From: Clostridiaceae bacterium
Lineage (GTDB): Bacteria; Bacillota; Clostridia; Peptostreptococcales; Natronincolaceae
Direction: 5' to 3'
Assembly: GCA_020832135.1 (NCBI GenBank)
Contig: JAFIFG010000038.1
Coordinates: 1-41,660, forward strand
DNA: 41,660 nucleotides
Part shown: positions 1 to 7,934 of the stretch, piece by piece
Numbering within the stretch: position 1 is the stretch's first letter
Layout: every line of letters starts with the position of its first letter
Translations under genes and position numbers: made by a program
Notes under the pieces: model-generated
What the model saw: only the letters and a program-made list of their open reading frames with translations
Databases searched by the model: none
Told to the model about the DNA's origin: nothing

Positions 1-350
1 TTTCTAGCATCTTTTATTTCTAAACCTTTTTCTCCTGCTAGAGATTCTAAATGATGGGTAAATTCATGTAATAAAGTATCCTTAAGCTTTTGATATAATC
101 TCGTTCTAGATATTCCTTGATAGAGTCTTTCAAAGGACCCATAATACATCTTAATTTGTCTTCCAGTGATGCTTCTATGATACTCACCCTTTATATAAAG
201 TTTATCTCCAGTTCTACTCTCAGGGTGTATTTTGTGTTGGGGCAACAGAAGAATGCCTTGATTTAATTCCTTAAAAAAATCCTTTGGTATTTCTTCCGCT
301 ATTTCATCCAACATATCGTGAACCTCATCTATTGATGGAAATTCCTTCAT
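1..350 (-). CDS. Zincin-like metallopeptidase, 3' part cut by window edge
   Basis: Translating the minus strand from the ATG at 350 gives an open frame of 116 codons that runs off the left edge. The start is preceded by an AAAGGA ribosome site. Near the visible end is the zinc motif HEFTHHLESLAGE, an HExxH with a downstream Glu. Together with the short acidic N-terminus (MKEFPSIDEVHDMLDEIAEE) this matches the small 'minimal zincin' metallopeptidase family (DUF1025/PF06262). The family is widespread in Firmicutes and Actinobacteria, its substrate is unknown, and it normally has about 110-140 residues, so only the C-terminal few residues should be missing. It is transcribed divergently from the next gene. 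Confidence 0.8.
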   Translation of the reverse strand, partial: MKEFPSIDEVHDMLDEIAEEIPKDFFKELNQGILLLPQHKIHPESRTGDKLYIKGEYHRSITGRQIKMYYGSFERLYQGISRTRLYQKLKDTLLHEFTHHLESLAGEKGLEIKDAR

Positions 351-445
351 AATAACAATTCCTTTCTTTTATCTATATAACTGCTTTATCTAATGATATC
401 ACCTTAGAAATTTTCATTCAATTGCTTTCCTAGTCCTGACTTCGA

Positions 446-474
446 TTGCTACTTGGAGATAAAATTGTTATAAT
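446..474 (+). promoter_or_regulatory. Sigma-A-type promoter for the MBL-fold gene
   Basis: TTGCTA (446-451) and a perfect TATAAT (469-474) are separated by 17 nt on the plus strand, 36 nt upstream of the coding start. This is the only good promoter in the divergent intergenic stretch 351-509. Confidence 0.65.
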
Positions 475-509
475 AATCACAGTTTATGTAGATTTAAGGA
501 GGTTATGTA

Positions 510-1277
510 GTGATGCAATTAAATAAAATTACTTATATAGCTAATGCAGGAGTATTGGTAGAAATTAATGATAAAAAAGTATTAATAGATGGCTTAAGTA
601 ACTCAAATTTAAAGATCTATAAAAATACCCCCAACACAATAAAGCAACAAATAATTGCAGGTGTTCCTCCCTTTCATAATATAGATCTACTATTATTTAC
701 CCATCATCATAGTGACCATTTTGATGTAAATGCCAGTATTGAGTATTTAAGGTGCAATGAAGATGCTGTTATTGTCTCCACCACTAAAGTTATATCAGCA
801 ATAAAGAAAGAAGCCCCTGATTTAAAGAATTATAACCTCGTGGTGGTAAATCCTCTGGGTTACGGTACTGAAACCATAGCTATTAAAGGAATAAGCATTA
901 ACTGTATCTCCTTGCTTCATGAAGGTAGAGGCAATGATAATGTTGAAAATATTGGCTACCTTCTTCATATGGATGGAAAGAAGATTTTACATGTGGGGGA
1001 TGCAAAGTCTGTTAAAGAGAACTATATGCCTCTAAATTTGGCGAAAGAAAACATAGACCTCCTTCTAGCTCCCTTTCCCTATGTGGGTCTTCCCAGGGGC
1101 AGACAAATAGTTAAGAACTATATCAACCCCAAAAAAATTGCAGCAATTCATCTGCCCTATGAAGCACTAGACCATCATGGGTGGATAAATACCACAAAAA
1201 AGAGCTATAGAAAAGTAGAGAGCACCTTTGTTGAAGTGATATTTTTAGAGGAAATAGGAGACTTTATAAACCTGTAG
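510..1277 (+). CDS. MBL-fold metal-dependent hydrolase
   Basis: A 255-residue metallo-beta-lactamase-fold protein. The metal signature HHHSDH is at about residues 65-70 (HxHxDH). Later metal-site candidates are a His in LLHEGRG near residue 137, an Asp in LHVGDAK near 163 and a His in IHLPYE near the C-terminus. There is no signal peptide, so it should be cytoplasmic. The family hydrolyses diverse substrates and nothing here fixes which; it resembles the UPF0173/UlaG-like group in length and in its direct HxHxDH start. An AAGGAGG site (496-502) serves either GTG at 510 or ATG at 513; the GTG is 7 nt away and is used here. It is one of two plus-strand genes in the window. Confidence 0.85.
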   Translation: MMQLNKITYIANAGVLVEINDKKVLIDGLSNSNLKIYKNTPNTIKQQIIAGVPPFHNIDLLLFTHHHSDHFDVNASIEYLRCNEDAVIVSTTKVISAIKKEAPDLKNYNLVVVNPLGYGTETIAIKGISINCISLLHEGRGNDNVENIGYLLHMDGKKILHVGDAKSVKENYMPLNLAKENIDLLLAPFPYVGLPRGRQIVKNYINPKKIAAIHLPYEALDHHGWINTTKKSYRKVESTFVEVIFLEEIGDFINL

Positions 1278-1335
1278 AGAAGGTTAAATAAGGAAAATTC
1301 ATTCAGTGTATATTCTTAAAATCCTTGCTCCATAA

Positions 1336-1372
1336 AAAGGAGACAGAGCTATTATTTAAATCCGTCTCCTTT
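1336..1372 (-). terminator. Rho-independent terminator of the phosphohexomutase gene
   Basis: A perfect 9-bp stem, AAAGGAGAC / GTCTCCTTT, with a 19-nt loop. Reading the minus strand it is followed by a T-run, so it mainly serves the phosphohexomutase transcript. It may also stop read-through from the convergent MBL-fold gene ending at 1277. Confidence 0.7.
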
Positions 1373-1496
1373 GTTGATACTTACATATTATCATTTCTTC
1401 AGCATGAGGGCCTGTAACTAAGCTGACTCTACATGCATTTTTGTTGGCTTCTATTATAGGATCTTTTGTGGTTATAAATATTCTTGTACTGCACAT
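1356..1496 (-). other. Possible 46-codon ORF or gene remnant overlapping the phosphohexomutase end
   Basis: In another minus-strand frame an ATG at 1496 opens 46 codons that start inside the last codons of the mutase gene and stop inside the terminator hairpin. The predicted peptide includes DPIIEANKNACRVSLVTG and GPHAEEMIICKY. Its composition looks protein-like, but there is no ribosome site and I recognise no family. It may be chance or the tail of a decayed gene. Confidence 0.2.
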
Positions 1497-3175
1497 AACA
1501 TTTTATTTATTTTTTCCCTACTGGCTTCTAAGGAATTTGCCTTTACTCCACAATAGAATTTTAACTTTGGTTCTGTTCCGGAGGGTCTTAAGGCTAACCA
1601 AGCATCTCCTTCTAGGTGGAACTTTAAAACATCTGCCTTTGGTAGCTTATTTTGCTTTTTATAATCCTCTAGAGCCAGTACTTTATATCCACCTATTGCT
1701 TGTGGTGGATTTTCTCTAAATGTATTTAATGTGTTTTGTATCTTCTCCATTCCCGCCTTACCCTCTAGAGTAATGGATTTTAAGTCTTCTAGATAATATC
1801 CATATTTTTCATATAGAGCTAGGAGCCCGTCATATAGGGTCATGCCCTTGGTATGGTAGTAGGCTGCCATTTCGCATATGAGCATGGAGGCCACTACAGC
1901 ATCCTTGTCTCTAGCATAGGTTCCTGCGAGATAACCGTAGCTTTCTTCGTAGCCAAAGAGAAAGGTTTTTTCTCCTGATGCTTCATATTCCTTGATCTTT
2001 TCTCCTATATATTTAAAGCCCGTTAAGGTATTAAAGACATCTACACCATAGTGCTTTGCTATGGATGCCCCCATTTCACTAGTGACGATGGTTTTTACGA
2101 TGGTGGCATTTTGCGGGAGAGCATTTCTCTCCTTTAGGGTAGACAGCATATATTCCACCAACAGTGCTCCCGTTTGGTTCCCTGTTAGGACTACATATTC
2201 CCCTGCCTTGTTCTTCACCACTGCCCCTACTCTGTCACAGTCGGGGTCCGTACCTATAATAAGCTGTGCATCCTCTTCCTTTGCTAGATCTATAGCCAGC
2301 TTGAAGGCAGCCTTTTCCTCTGGATTGGGATAGGCTACGGTGGAGAAATTCGGATCTGGAAGCTCCTGCTGTGGCACCACCAATACCTTCTTGAAGCCAA
2401 TTTCCTTTAATACCCTTCTTACAGGGATATTGGCGGTTCCATGTAGGGGAGTAAATACCACTTTGAAATCCTCCCCTATTTGAGCGATGGCATCTTTTCT
2501 TAGGGATTGTGTCTTGACTGCTTCTATGTAAAGATTATCTATTTCTTCTCCTATGGATTTCAATAGTCCTGATCTCTCTGCCTCCTGCTGTTCCATGGTA
2601 TTGATTTTATAAAAATCATTCACCAGCTGAATTTCTTCAGTGATTTCCTTTGCTAGCTGGGTGGCTATTTGAGCTCCATCCTCCCAATATACCTTATAGC
2701 CGTTATATTGAGGTGGGTTATGGCTAGCGGTAACAACAATGCCAGCAATAGCACCTAAATGTCTTACGGCGAAGGATAGTTCTGGTGTGGGTCTTAAACT
2801 TTCAAAAACATAGGCCTTGATGTCGTTGCCAGCTAAAACCAAGGCTGCCTCTAGGGTAAATTCCTTTGACATGTGTCTTGAGTCATAGGCTATAACTACA
2901 CCTTTTTCTAGAGCCTTTTCCCCCTGTGCTTTTATGTAATTGGCTAGACCTTGGGTTGCCCTTCTAACGGTATAGATATTCATTCTATTGGTGCCCGCAC
3001 CGATGACTCCCCTAAGTCCACCTGTGCCGAACTCCAAGTCTTTATAAAAGCGATCTTCTATTTCTTCTTCATTTCCTTTAATCCCTTGTACTTCTTTTCT
3101 TGTAGCATCATCAAAATATGGATCAAATAACCAAGTTTCATAGTTCTTTATTGTCTTTATATCCAAATTCAACAC
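1472..3175 (-). CDS. pgm: Phosphoglucomutase/phosphomannomutase (alpha-D-phosphohexomutase)
   Basis: A 567-residue cytoplasmic enzyme that interconverts hexose 1- and 6-phosphates (Glc-1-P/Glc-6-P, possibly Man), feeding glycogen and cell-wall sugar nucleotides. The four family signatures are present in order: phosphoserine loop TASHNP (Ser about 151), Mg-binding DPDCDR (about 310), sugar-binding GYEESYGY, and phosphate-binding RPSGTEPKLKFY near the C-terminus. Length fits the PgcA/YhxB type. The start is uncertain: GTG at 3175 has GGAG 8 nt upstream, while TTG three codons later has AAGGGG 8 nt upstream. The gene stands alone, with its own promoter-like TATAAT and terminator. Confidence 0.92.
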   Translation of the reverse strand: MLNLDIKTIKNYETWLFDPYFDDATRKEVQGIKGNEEEIEDRFYKDLEFGTGGLRGVIGAGTNRMNIYTVRRATQGLANYIKAQGEKALEKGVVIAYDSRHMSKEFTLEAALVLAGNDIKAYVFESLRPTPELSFAVRHLGAIAGIVVTASHNPPQYNGYKVYWEDGAQIATQLAKEITEEIQLVNDFYKINTMEQQEAERSGLLKSIGEEIDNLYIEAVKTQSLRKDAIAQIGEDFKVVFTPLHGTANIPVRRVLKEIGFKKVLVVPQQELPDPNFSTVAYPNPEEKAAFKLAIDLAKEEDAQLIIGTDPDCDRVGAVVKNKAGEYVVLTGNQTGALLVEYMLSTLKERNALPQNATIVKTIVTSEMGASIAKHYGVDVFNTLTGFKYIGEKIKEYEASGEKTFLFGYEESYGYLAGTYARDKDAVVASMLICEMAAYYHTKGMTLYDGLLALYEKYGYYLEDLKSITLEGKAGMEKIQNTLNTFRENPPQAIGGYKVLALEDYKKQNKLPKADVLKFHLEGDAWLALRPSGTEPKLKFYCGVKANSLEASREKINKMLCAVQEYL

Positions 3176-3218
3176 CCCTTATGCTCCTTATTGTTGAGCA
3201 GTATTTTTAGATAGTTTC

Positions 3219-3247
3219 ATTATAACGTTTTTTCATAGGCGAAAAAA
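3219..3247 (-). promoter_or_regulatory. Probable promoter of the phosphohexomutase gene
   Basis: A perfect minus-strand TATAAT lies at 3219-3224, about 45 nt before the start. The -35 region, 17 nt further upstream, is only a T-rich run (3242-3247), so the site is judged on the -10 box alone. Confidence 0.4.
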
Positions 3248-3328
3248 GGAAAAAAATGAAAGCTAACTAATATCATCTGTATTCCCTCTAAAAATCGTTT
3301 GACAGGTTTGTGGTGGTTTCGACAAAAG

Positions 3329-3366
3329 AAAAGCCCAACAAACCATTTTAGGTCTATTGAGCTTTT
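3329..3366 (-). terminator. Terminator of the flgF-flgG-flgJ-fabZ unit
   Basis: Minus-strand RNA pairs AAAAGCUCAA with UUGGGCUUUU (10 bp, one G-U), followed by CUUUUG. It lies just beyond the fabZ stop codon. Confidence 0.7.
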
Positions 3367-3376
3367 CATATTTTTT

Positions 3377-3808
3377 CTATTTATTCACCATAGCAAAAGT
3401 CAGATTAGCAGAGCAAGCCAAGTCTTCTCCTACATAGGCCTTACCCTCTGCCTTACCAATCCCTCTTCTGAAGGCGGTTATATTTATTTCCAGTCTCAGG
3501 ACATCTCCTGGAACTACCTGGCGACGGAATTTACAATTATCTATGCCTGTAAAAACTCCGATCTTCCCTTCATTCCCCTCTACTTCACTGCAGGCGATCC
3601 CTGCTACTTGGGCCAGTGCCTCCACCATCAGAACGCCAGGCATAAGAGGCTTTTGTGGAAAGTGGCCTTGGAAGAAGGGTTCATTGATAGTAACATTTTT
3701 TACCCCTACTGCTGATTTTCCTGCTTCGATTTCTGTGATTTTATCTACCAACAGGAATGGATAGCGGTGGGGGATTCTCTCTTGTATTTGTAGTATATCT
3801 AATTCCAT
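3377..3808 (-). CDS. fabZ: 3-hydroxyacyl-ACP dehydratase FabZ
   Basis: A 143-residue hot-dog-fold enzyme that dehydrates beta-hydroxyacyl-ACP to trans-2-enoyl-ACP in type II fatty-acid elongation. The catalytic His sits in [16 protein letters not shown] (about residues 45-60) and the catalytic Glu in [10 protein letters not shown]. The N-terminal [11 protein letters not shown] is a FabZ hallmark and the length is normal. It lies 39 nt downstream of the flgJ-like gene and probably shares its transcript. In Bacillus subtilis fabZ likewise lies a little beyond the mbl-flhO-flhP genes, so this is ancestral gene order and not a flagellar function. Confidence 0.96.
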   Translation of the reverse strand: MELDILQIQERIPHRYPFLLVDKITEIEAGKSAVGVKNVTINEPFFQGHFPQKPLMPGVLMVEALAQVAGIACSEVEGNEGKIGVFTGIDNCKFRRQVVPGDVLRLEINITAFRRGIGKAEGKAYVGEDLACSANLTFAMVNK

Positions 3809-3847
3809 AGTTGTCTCCTTTCAACTTCGTCTTGCGAAAACTTAAAC

Positions 3848-4138
3848 CTACGGCTTCGACAGCTGCTTATACAGCTGCTGTGCTAAGCCTATGCCACCTG
3901 TTTTAGACATTTCCTTTGACATTTCTTCATCCTGTAGGGATTCGTAAATATCTCTGGCATAGCTTTTTTCCGTCAGTCCTCCATCAGGAATGGTGCTTCG
4001 CATTTGTTTTAGCATCATGTTGAGAAAAATGGCTTCAAATTCTTGACAGGCAGCCTTAAGTTTTTTTGAATCATCTATATTCTTTTGTTTTATTGTTTTC
4101 TCATTGTTTAAATGAATAAGAGCATCATTAATCTTCAC
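3848..4138 (-). CDS. FlgJ-type rod-binding protein (rod-binding domain only)
   Basis: A 96-residue protein matching the N-terminal rod-binding domain of FlgJ: KLKAACQEFEAIFLNMMLKQMR (about 27-48), then a GGL...YARDIYESL segment and GGIGLAQQLYKQL at the end. FlgJ of proteobacteria adds a C-terminal muramidase that opens the wall for the rod. That domain is absent here, as in many Firmicutes and spirochetes, so wall cutting must come from another enzyme. The gene lies 10 nt after flgG, which supports a rod-assembly chaperone or cap role. ATG at 4138 is the first start. Confidence 0.85.
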   Translation of the reverse strand: MKINDALIHLNNEKTIKQKNIDDSKKLKAACQEFEAIFLNMMLKQMRSTIPDGGLTEKSYARDIYESLQDEEMSKEMSKTGGIGLAQQLYKQLSKP

Positions 4139-4148
4139 TTAAATCACC

Positions 4149-4943
4149 TTATCTTTTTAAATTATTTGCCATACTCATCATGTCATCGGCTGTTTGAATA
4201 GCTTTCGAGCTAATCTCATAGGCTCTTTGAGCACTTATGAGGCGCACCATTTCGTCTACTACTTGGACGTTTGAAGTCTCTAGGTAGCCTTGACGCAAGG
4301 TACTATTGCGATTTTCTCCCTCCATAGGGATTTCATCACCAGAAGCCACAGTAGCCTTGTAAAGGTTTTTACCTACGGCTTCTAGACCTTCTGGATTAAG
4401 GAATTTTGTCAGCTTGATGGTAGCTATTTCTTCTATTTCTCCATCTTCATTCTCTGCTGTAATTATGCCCATTTCTGATATATTTATATTCTGTAATCCC
4501 TGTTGGATAATAATTTCATCCTCAAAATCCGATAAAATCGTATAGCCATCTGAGGTAACTAAACGCATTTCATCCATGTCTACACTAAACTTGAAGTTTC
4601 CATCCCTTGTATATAGAAATTCTCCCGTTGGTGTTTCAACAGCAAAGAACCCCTCTCCTTCTATGGCTACATCCAGTGGGTTTTCCGTATGTTCCAAATT
4701 GCCCGTCATAAATATTCTTGATGTACCCACCGGCATAACACCGTGGCCCACCTGTAGATTTACAGGTCTCCCGATACCATCAGCAAGATCTGTTTTCTTC
4801 ATATTGGCATATAGCAAATCCTTGAATTCTACCTTCTGCCTTTTATAGGATGTTGTATTTACATTGGCTAAATTGTTGGAAATCGTATCTACATTTAATT
4901 GCTGTGCCTTCATTCCCGAGGCAGATGTCCACAAAGCTCTCAT
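4149..4943 (-). CDS. flgG: Flagellar basal-body distal rod protein FlgG (FlhP-like)
   Basis: A 264-residue rod/hook-family protein. The N-terminal flagellar basal-body rod motif (MRALWTSASGMKAQQLNVDT, then NNLANVNTTSYKRQ) and the C-terminal helix (TSNVQVVDEMVRLISAQRAYE) form the coiled-coil that builds the axial shaft, with a beta-rich centre between (GEGFFAVETPTGEFLYTRDG). It is exported by the flagellar type III system with no cleaved signal. It is the second of two paralogous rod genes here; by position downstream of an mreB-family gene the pair corresponds to flhO-flhP of Bacillus subtilis. It is separated from flgF by a 301-nt gap that holds repeat copy A. Confidence 0.92.
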   Translation of the reverse strand: MRALWTSASGMKAQQLNVDTISNNLANVNTTSYKRQKVEFKDLLYANMKKTDLADGIGRPVNLQVGHGVMPVGTSRIFMTGNLEHTENPLDVAIEGEGFFAVETPTGEFLYTRDGNFKFSVDMDEMRLVTSDGYTILSDFEDEIIIQQGLQNINISEMGIITAENEDGEIEEIATIKLTKFLNPEGLEAVGKNLYKATVASGDEIPMEGENRNSTLRQGYLETSNVQVVDEMVRLISAQRAYEISSKAIQTADDMMSMANNLKR

Positions 4944-5244
4944 ATTACTAGCACTCTCCTTTTCCTCATCTTCTCAAGTTATTAACTTGATTTGTGAAAT
5001 TCTCTCTTAAACCCTAGCATGAAAATCAAATATATTAAGAGAATGCATTTGAAAGTATTAATACAATTCTTAGTGAACGTAGATGTAAAATCCGTTAAAA
5101 AATTTGTATGTTTGAGCATAGCGAGTTTGCAAATTTTAGGATTTTACATTGAAGTGAGCTTTAGAATTGTCAATACTTGAAATAGCATGACCGTATATAT
5201 TTGATTTTCATAACGAAACTTAGTAATGGCGCAACTCAAGTTAA
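4944..5244. other. Intergenic gap in the flagellar unit holding repeat copy A
   Basis: This 301-nt stretch has no gene. It contains the 189-bp palindrome (5021-5209). Outside that are the small palindrome TCAAGTTATTAACTTGA (4974-4990) and two copies of CTCAAGTTA, at 4973-4981 and 5235-5243, which bracket the repeat. The flgG ribosome site lies at its low-coordinate end. No clear separate promoter for flgG was found. Confidence 0.7.
5021..5209. repeat. 189-bp palindromic dispersed repeat, copy A
   Basis: Terminal inverted repeats GAAAATCAAATATAT (5021-5035) and its exact complement (5195-5209). The whole element folds back on itself around an apex near TTTGAGCATAGCGAG. It ends 36 nt beyond the flgF stop codon on the minus strand. 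It has the same length and orientation as copies B, C and D. Confidence 0.9.
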
Positions 5245-6336
5245 TTACACTTTCCCTATATCATTCACTGCCCGCTGCAGCATTTCGTCGTAGGCCTGTA
5301 CTACTTTTTGGTTAGATTCATAGTTTCTTAGAGAGGAGATCATTTGTACCATTTCTTGAATGGCATTAACATTGGAGGTTTCTAGGTATCCTTGGAGAAC
5401 TTCACCCTTGAAGCCTTCTGTTTGAGGCTCTATGTTCCCTGCCATTTGGTAATAGCCCTCTCCATATTTTCTTAGGTCCTTCATATTGGTGATATTGATG
5501 ATGTCTATTTGATCTATTACCTCTCCATTAACAACAATAGCACCATCTTCTCCAATGGCTATCTCCTGTAAATCAAAATCCTGTTGTCCCAACCATACGG
5601 AACCATTGGGCCCCATAAGATAATGGCCTTCTGTAGTTACCATCTCTCCATTGGCATTTAAGGTAAAGTTTCCATTACGGGTATACATTTCCCCCATAGG
5701 GGTGCTTATTCTAAAGAAACCTTCACCTTTAATGGCTAAATCCAGTGGATTTGAGGTTGGTTCCAATCCTCCCTCTGTAAAATAGGTTTGAACTTTATTC
5801 ACCATAACACCACTATTGATGGTACCTATGGTATTAAAACCTGGACGTGCAACAAGGTTTGCCACCGTTTGTCCATTGGATATGACTTGTCCTTGGGGAT
5901 TAATTTCTATATCATTACCTTCTACTTGAATTCTATTTCCATTGTTATCTAGTATATAGTTTCCTTCTGAGGTATCTAGATTTCCTCTATGGTCCCTCAT
6001 ATAGGTTTTTAAATACCCTTCTTCGTCTATAGCAAAGGTGGTTGATGAGCTATAGCTATTTCCTGTTATACCTTCTGCCCTAAAGTAGCCGGATTCTGTA
6101 AAAAGCCGAAAGCCTTCTCCATCTCTCTCTACCTCCACCTGCAAATTTCTATTGAAGGGCTCTGTAGGTAGCTGGCCGTTGATTTTATGTAACAATACCT
6201 CAGGAAAGGACTGGGATACAACGGTGTCCTTTTTAAAGCCAGTGGTGTTAATGTTGGCCATATTGTTGGAGGTTACATCTAGTTTTTTTTCAGTTGTCTG
6301 CATCGCCGACACGGCGGTATAAAGTCCTCTAAGCAT
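5245..6336 (-). CDS. flgF: Flagellar hook-basal body protein, FlgF/FlhO-like
   Basis: A 363-residue flagellar rod/hook-family protein with the usual N-terminus (MLRGLYTAVSAMQTTEKKLD, NNMANINTTGFKKD) and C-terminal helix (TSNVNAIQEMVQMISSLRNYE). The central region is longer than in FlgG, with two GEGFR/F-type segments (about 73 and 205). It is the likely proximal-rod partner of FlgG and corresponds to FlhO of Bacillus subtilis by position after the mreB-family gene. A sigma-D-type promoter lies upstream, and repeat copy A follows the stop codon. FlgF versus FlgG assignment between the paralogues rests mainly on order. Confidence 0.87.
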   Translation of the reverse strand: MLRGLYTAVSAMQTTEKKLDVTSNNMANINTTGFKKDTVVSQSFPEVLLHKINGQLPTEPFNRNLQVEVERDGEGFRLFTESGYFRAEGITGNSYSSSTTFAIDEEGYLKTYMRDHRGNLDTSEGNYILDNNGNRIQVEGNDIEINPQGQVISNGQTVANLVARPGFNTIGTINSGVMVNKVQTYFTEGGLEPTSNPLDLAIKGEGFFRISTPMGEMYTRNGNFTLNANGEMVTTEGHYLMGPNGSVWLGQQDFDLQEIAIGEDGAIVVNGEVIDQIDIINITNMKDLRKYGEGYYQMAGNIEPQTEGFKGEVLQGYLETSNVNAIQEMVQMISSLRNYESNQKVVQAYDEMLQRAVNDIGKV

Positions 6337-6379
6337 ATTTTCACACTCCAGTGTAAATTCGGATTCATCTTCTATTATT

Positions 6380-6407
6380 ATATCGGTTTTTTATTCAAAA
6401 ACCTTTA
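6380..6407 (-). promoter_or_regulatory. Sigma-D (sigma-28) type promoter for the flagellar genes
   Basis: On the minus strand TAAA (6404-6407), a 16-nt spacer and ACCGATAT (6380-6387) closely match the flagellar consensus TAAA-N15-GCCGATAA. It sits between the mreB-family terminator and flgF. An overlapping TATAAT could also serve sigma-A. Confidence 0.6.
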
Positions 6408-6420
6408 CCTCTATTACATA

Positions 6421-6449
6421 AAAAACGGAGAATATAATCCTCCGCTTTT
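6421..6449 (-). terminator. Terminator of the mreB-family gene
   Basis: Minus-strand stem CGGAG / CTCCG with a 9-nt loop, followed by six T. It begins directly after the mreB-family stop codon and separates that gene from the flagellar unit. Confidence 0.65.
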
Positions 6450-6450
6450 C

Positions 6451-7473
6451 TTATCTTCTAGATTTTCCGCTCCTCATATTGTTCTCTAGTATATGTAGAG
6501 AATCTAGGGCCTTTCCTGTTCCTTTTGCAACACAGGAAACAGCTTCCTCTGCTATCAGTACTTCAATCCCGGTTCTTTCTGCTATCAATTTATCTAGACC
6601 CCATAGTAAAGCACCACCACCGGTCATAATTATACCGTGAGAAGCTATGTCGGAGGCTAGCTCCGGAGGTGTTTTTTCTAATACAGAATGTACTGCATCA
6701 GCAATAGATAGGACATTTTCTTCAAGAGCTTCTACCATTTCGTTGCTACCTACTTCAATATTCACCGGTAAACCAGAGACTAAATTTCTTCCCCTGACAT
6801 TCATAAGTGCTTCTTCTTCTCTCATATAAGCTCCACCTATATGAATTTTCATCTCTTCAGCTGTTCTTTCACCGATCATAATGTTATGTTTCTTTCTCAT
6901 ATGTCGAACAATTGCTTCATCAAAAGTATCTCCCGCCACTTTGATAGAATTACTGACAACGATACCACCCAACGAGATTACTGCAATATCACAGGTTCCC
7001 CCTCCGATATCTACAATCATGTGTCCTCTAGGCTGTGCAATATCTACTCCTGCTCCTATAGCGGCAGCAATAGGCTCTTCTATCAAATAGGTTTTTTTAG
7101 CTCCAGCTTCATTGGTGGCATCGATCACAGCTCTTTTTTCTACTTCTGTAACTCCACTAGGAACACATACAATGATTTGAGGTTTAAAAATCCATTTTTT
7201 ACCTACGGTCTTGTTTATAAAGTATTTTAACATTTTTTCTGTTACTTCATAATCAGAAATTACTCCATCCTTCAAGGGTCTTATTGCGACAATATTCCCT
7301 GGTGTTCTTCCTAACATTCTTCGTGCTTCCTGTCCTACTGCCAATACGGTATCTGTATTTTTATCAATAGCTACTACGGAAGGTTCCTGTAATACGATGC
7401 CTTTTCCCTTCACGAAAACCAGTACACTAGCAGTCCCTAAGTCAATTCCTATATCTGAGCTGAATCCAAACAT
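6451..7473 (-). CDS. mbl: Rod-shape actin MreB/Mbl
   Basis: A 340-residue bacterial actin that polymerises under the membrane and guides the elongation machinery. The actin-fold ATP-binding motifs are visible: phosphate-1 IGIDLGTASVLVF (residues 7-19), phosphate-2 IVDIGGGTCDIAVISLGG (about 153-170) and adenosine loop GIIMTGGGALLWGLDKLI (about 284-301). The N-terminal MFGFSSDIG is typical of Mbl/MreB. The symbol mbl is chosen because the order spoIIID-gene-flgF-flgG equals spoIIID-mbl-flhO-flhP of Bacillus subtilis. Sequence alone does not separate Mbl from MreB. No mreC/mreD lies nearby, which also favours the Mbl position. Confidence 0.9.
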   Translation of the reverse strand: MFGFSSDIGIDLGTASVLVFVKGKGIVLQEPSVVAIDKNTDTVLAVGQEARRMLGRTPGNIVAIRPLKDGVISDYEVTEKMLKYFINKTVGKKWIFKPQIIVCVPSGVTEVEKRAVIDATNEAGAKKTYLIEEPIAAAIGAGVDIAQPRGHMIVDIGGGTCDIAVISLGGIVVSNSIKVAGDTFDEAIVRHMRKKHNIMIGERTAEEMKIHIGGAYMREEEALMNVRGRNLVSGLPVNIEVGSNEMVEALEENVLSIADAVHSVLEKTPPELASDIASHGIIMTGGGALLWGLDKLIAERTGIEVLIAEEAVSCVAKGTGKALDSLHILENNMRSGKSRR

Positions 7474-7631
7474 TTTTTCCCCACCTTCGCTTTTCTATTT
7501 GTTCTTGTTGCGTATCTTTTTATCTACTAGAAATATGTACAGAGTTCTTTTTTCTCTCAACATTATCATTTCTACAATAATTGTCATAATTCCTTCTTTT
7601 TTTTGTTTTTTTTTGGAAATTTTTTTTGCAC

Positions 7632-7663
7632 AAAAAAAATCTCCTGTTGTGACAGGAGATTTT
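7632..7663 (-). terminator. Strong terminator of spoIIID
   Basis: A perfect 12-bp stem, AAAATCTCCTGT / ACAGGAGATTTT, with a 4-nt loop, followed on the minus strand by a run of T. It overlaps the spoIIID stop codon (7662-7664). Confidence 0.85.
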
Positions 7664-7928
7664 AATTGTGAGCCTCTGCTGTTTCTTGTTTGTACTTCAT
7701 CCTTGTTGCTTTACCACCTCTTATATGCCTTTCTGCTTTATTGACTTCAAGTATGTTTTTTACTTGATTTGCCACTAGAGGGTTTATCTTGGGCAGTCTC
7801 TCAGTAAGGTCTTTGTGGACTGTACTTTTGCTGACGCCAAATGCACGGGCGGTTTGTCTGACGGTAGATTCTTCTTCAATAATATAGCGAGCTATCTCCA
7901 TAACCCGTTTTTCTATATAATCCTTCAA
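7662..7928 (-). CDS. spoIIID: Sporulation transcription factor SpoIIID
   Basis: An 88-residue DNA-binding protein that tunes the mother-cell sigma-E regulon and helps activate sigK. The helix-turn-helix is visible at about residues 22-42 (TVRQTARAFGVSKSTVHKDL), followed by the conserved TERLPKINP and the basic tail HIRGGKATRMKYK that adds a second DNA contact. Length equals the family norm. The start is TTG at 7928: family proteins begin M-x-DYI, exactly here, and a GAGGGGGG site lies 9 nt upstream. That site is part of an 11-bp stem (see 7935-7982), suggesting control of translation. Confidence 0.96.
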   Translation of the reverse strand: MKDYIEKRVMEIARYIIEEESTVRQTARAFGVSKSTVHKDLTERLPKINPLVANQVKNILEVNKAERHIRGGKATRMKYKQETAEAHN

Positions 7929-7934
7929 AATTTG

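Noticed and set aside
1441-1719. Plus-strand ORF of 92 codons opposite the mutase
   Set aside because: Antisense shadow of the phosphohexomutase C-terminus.
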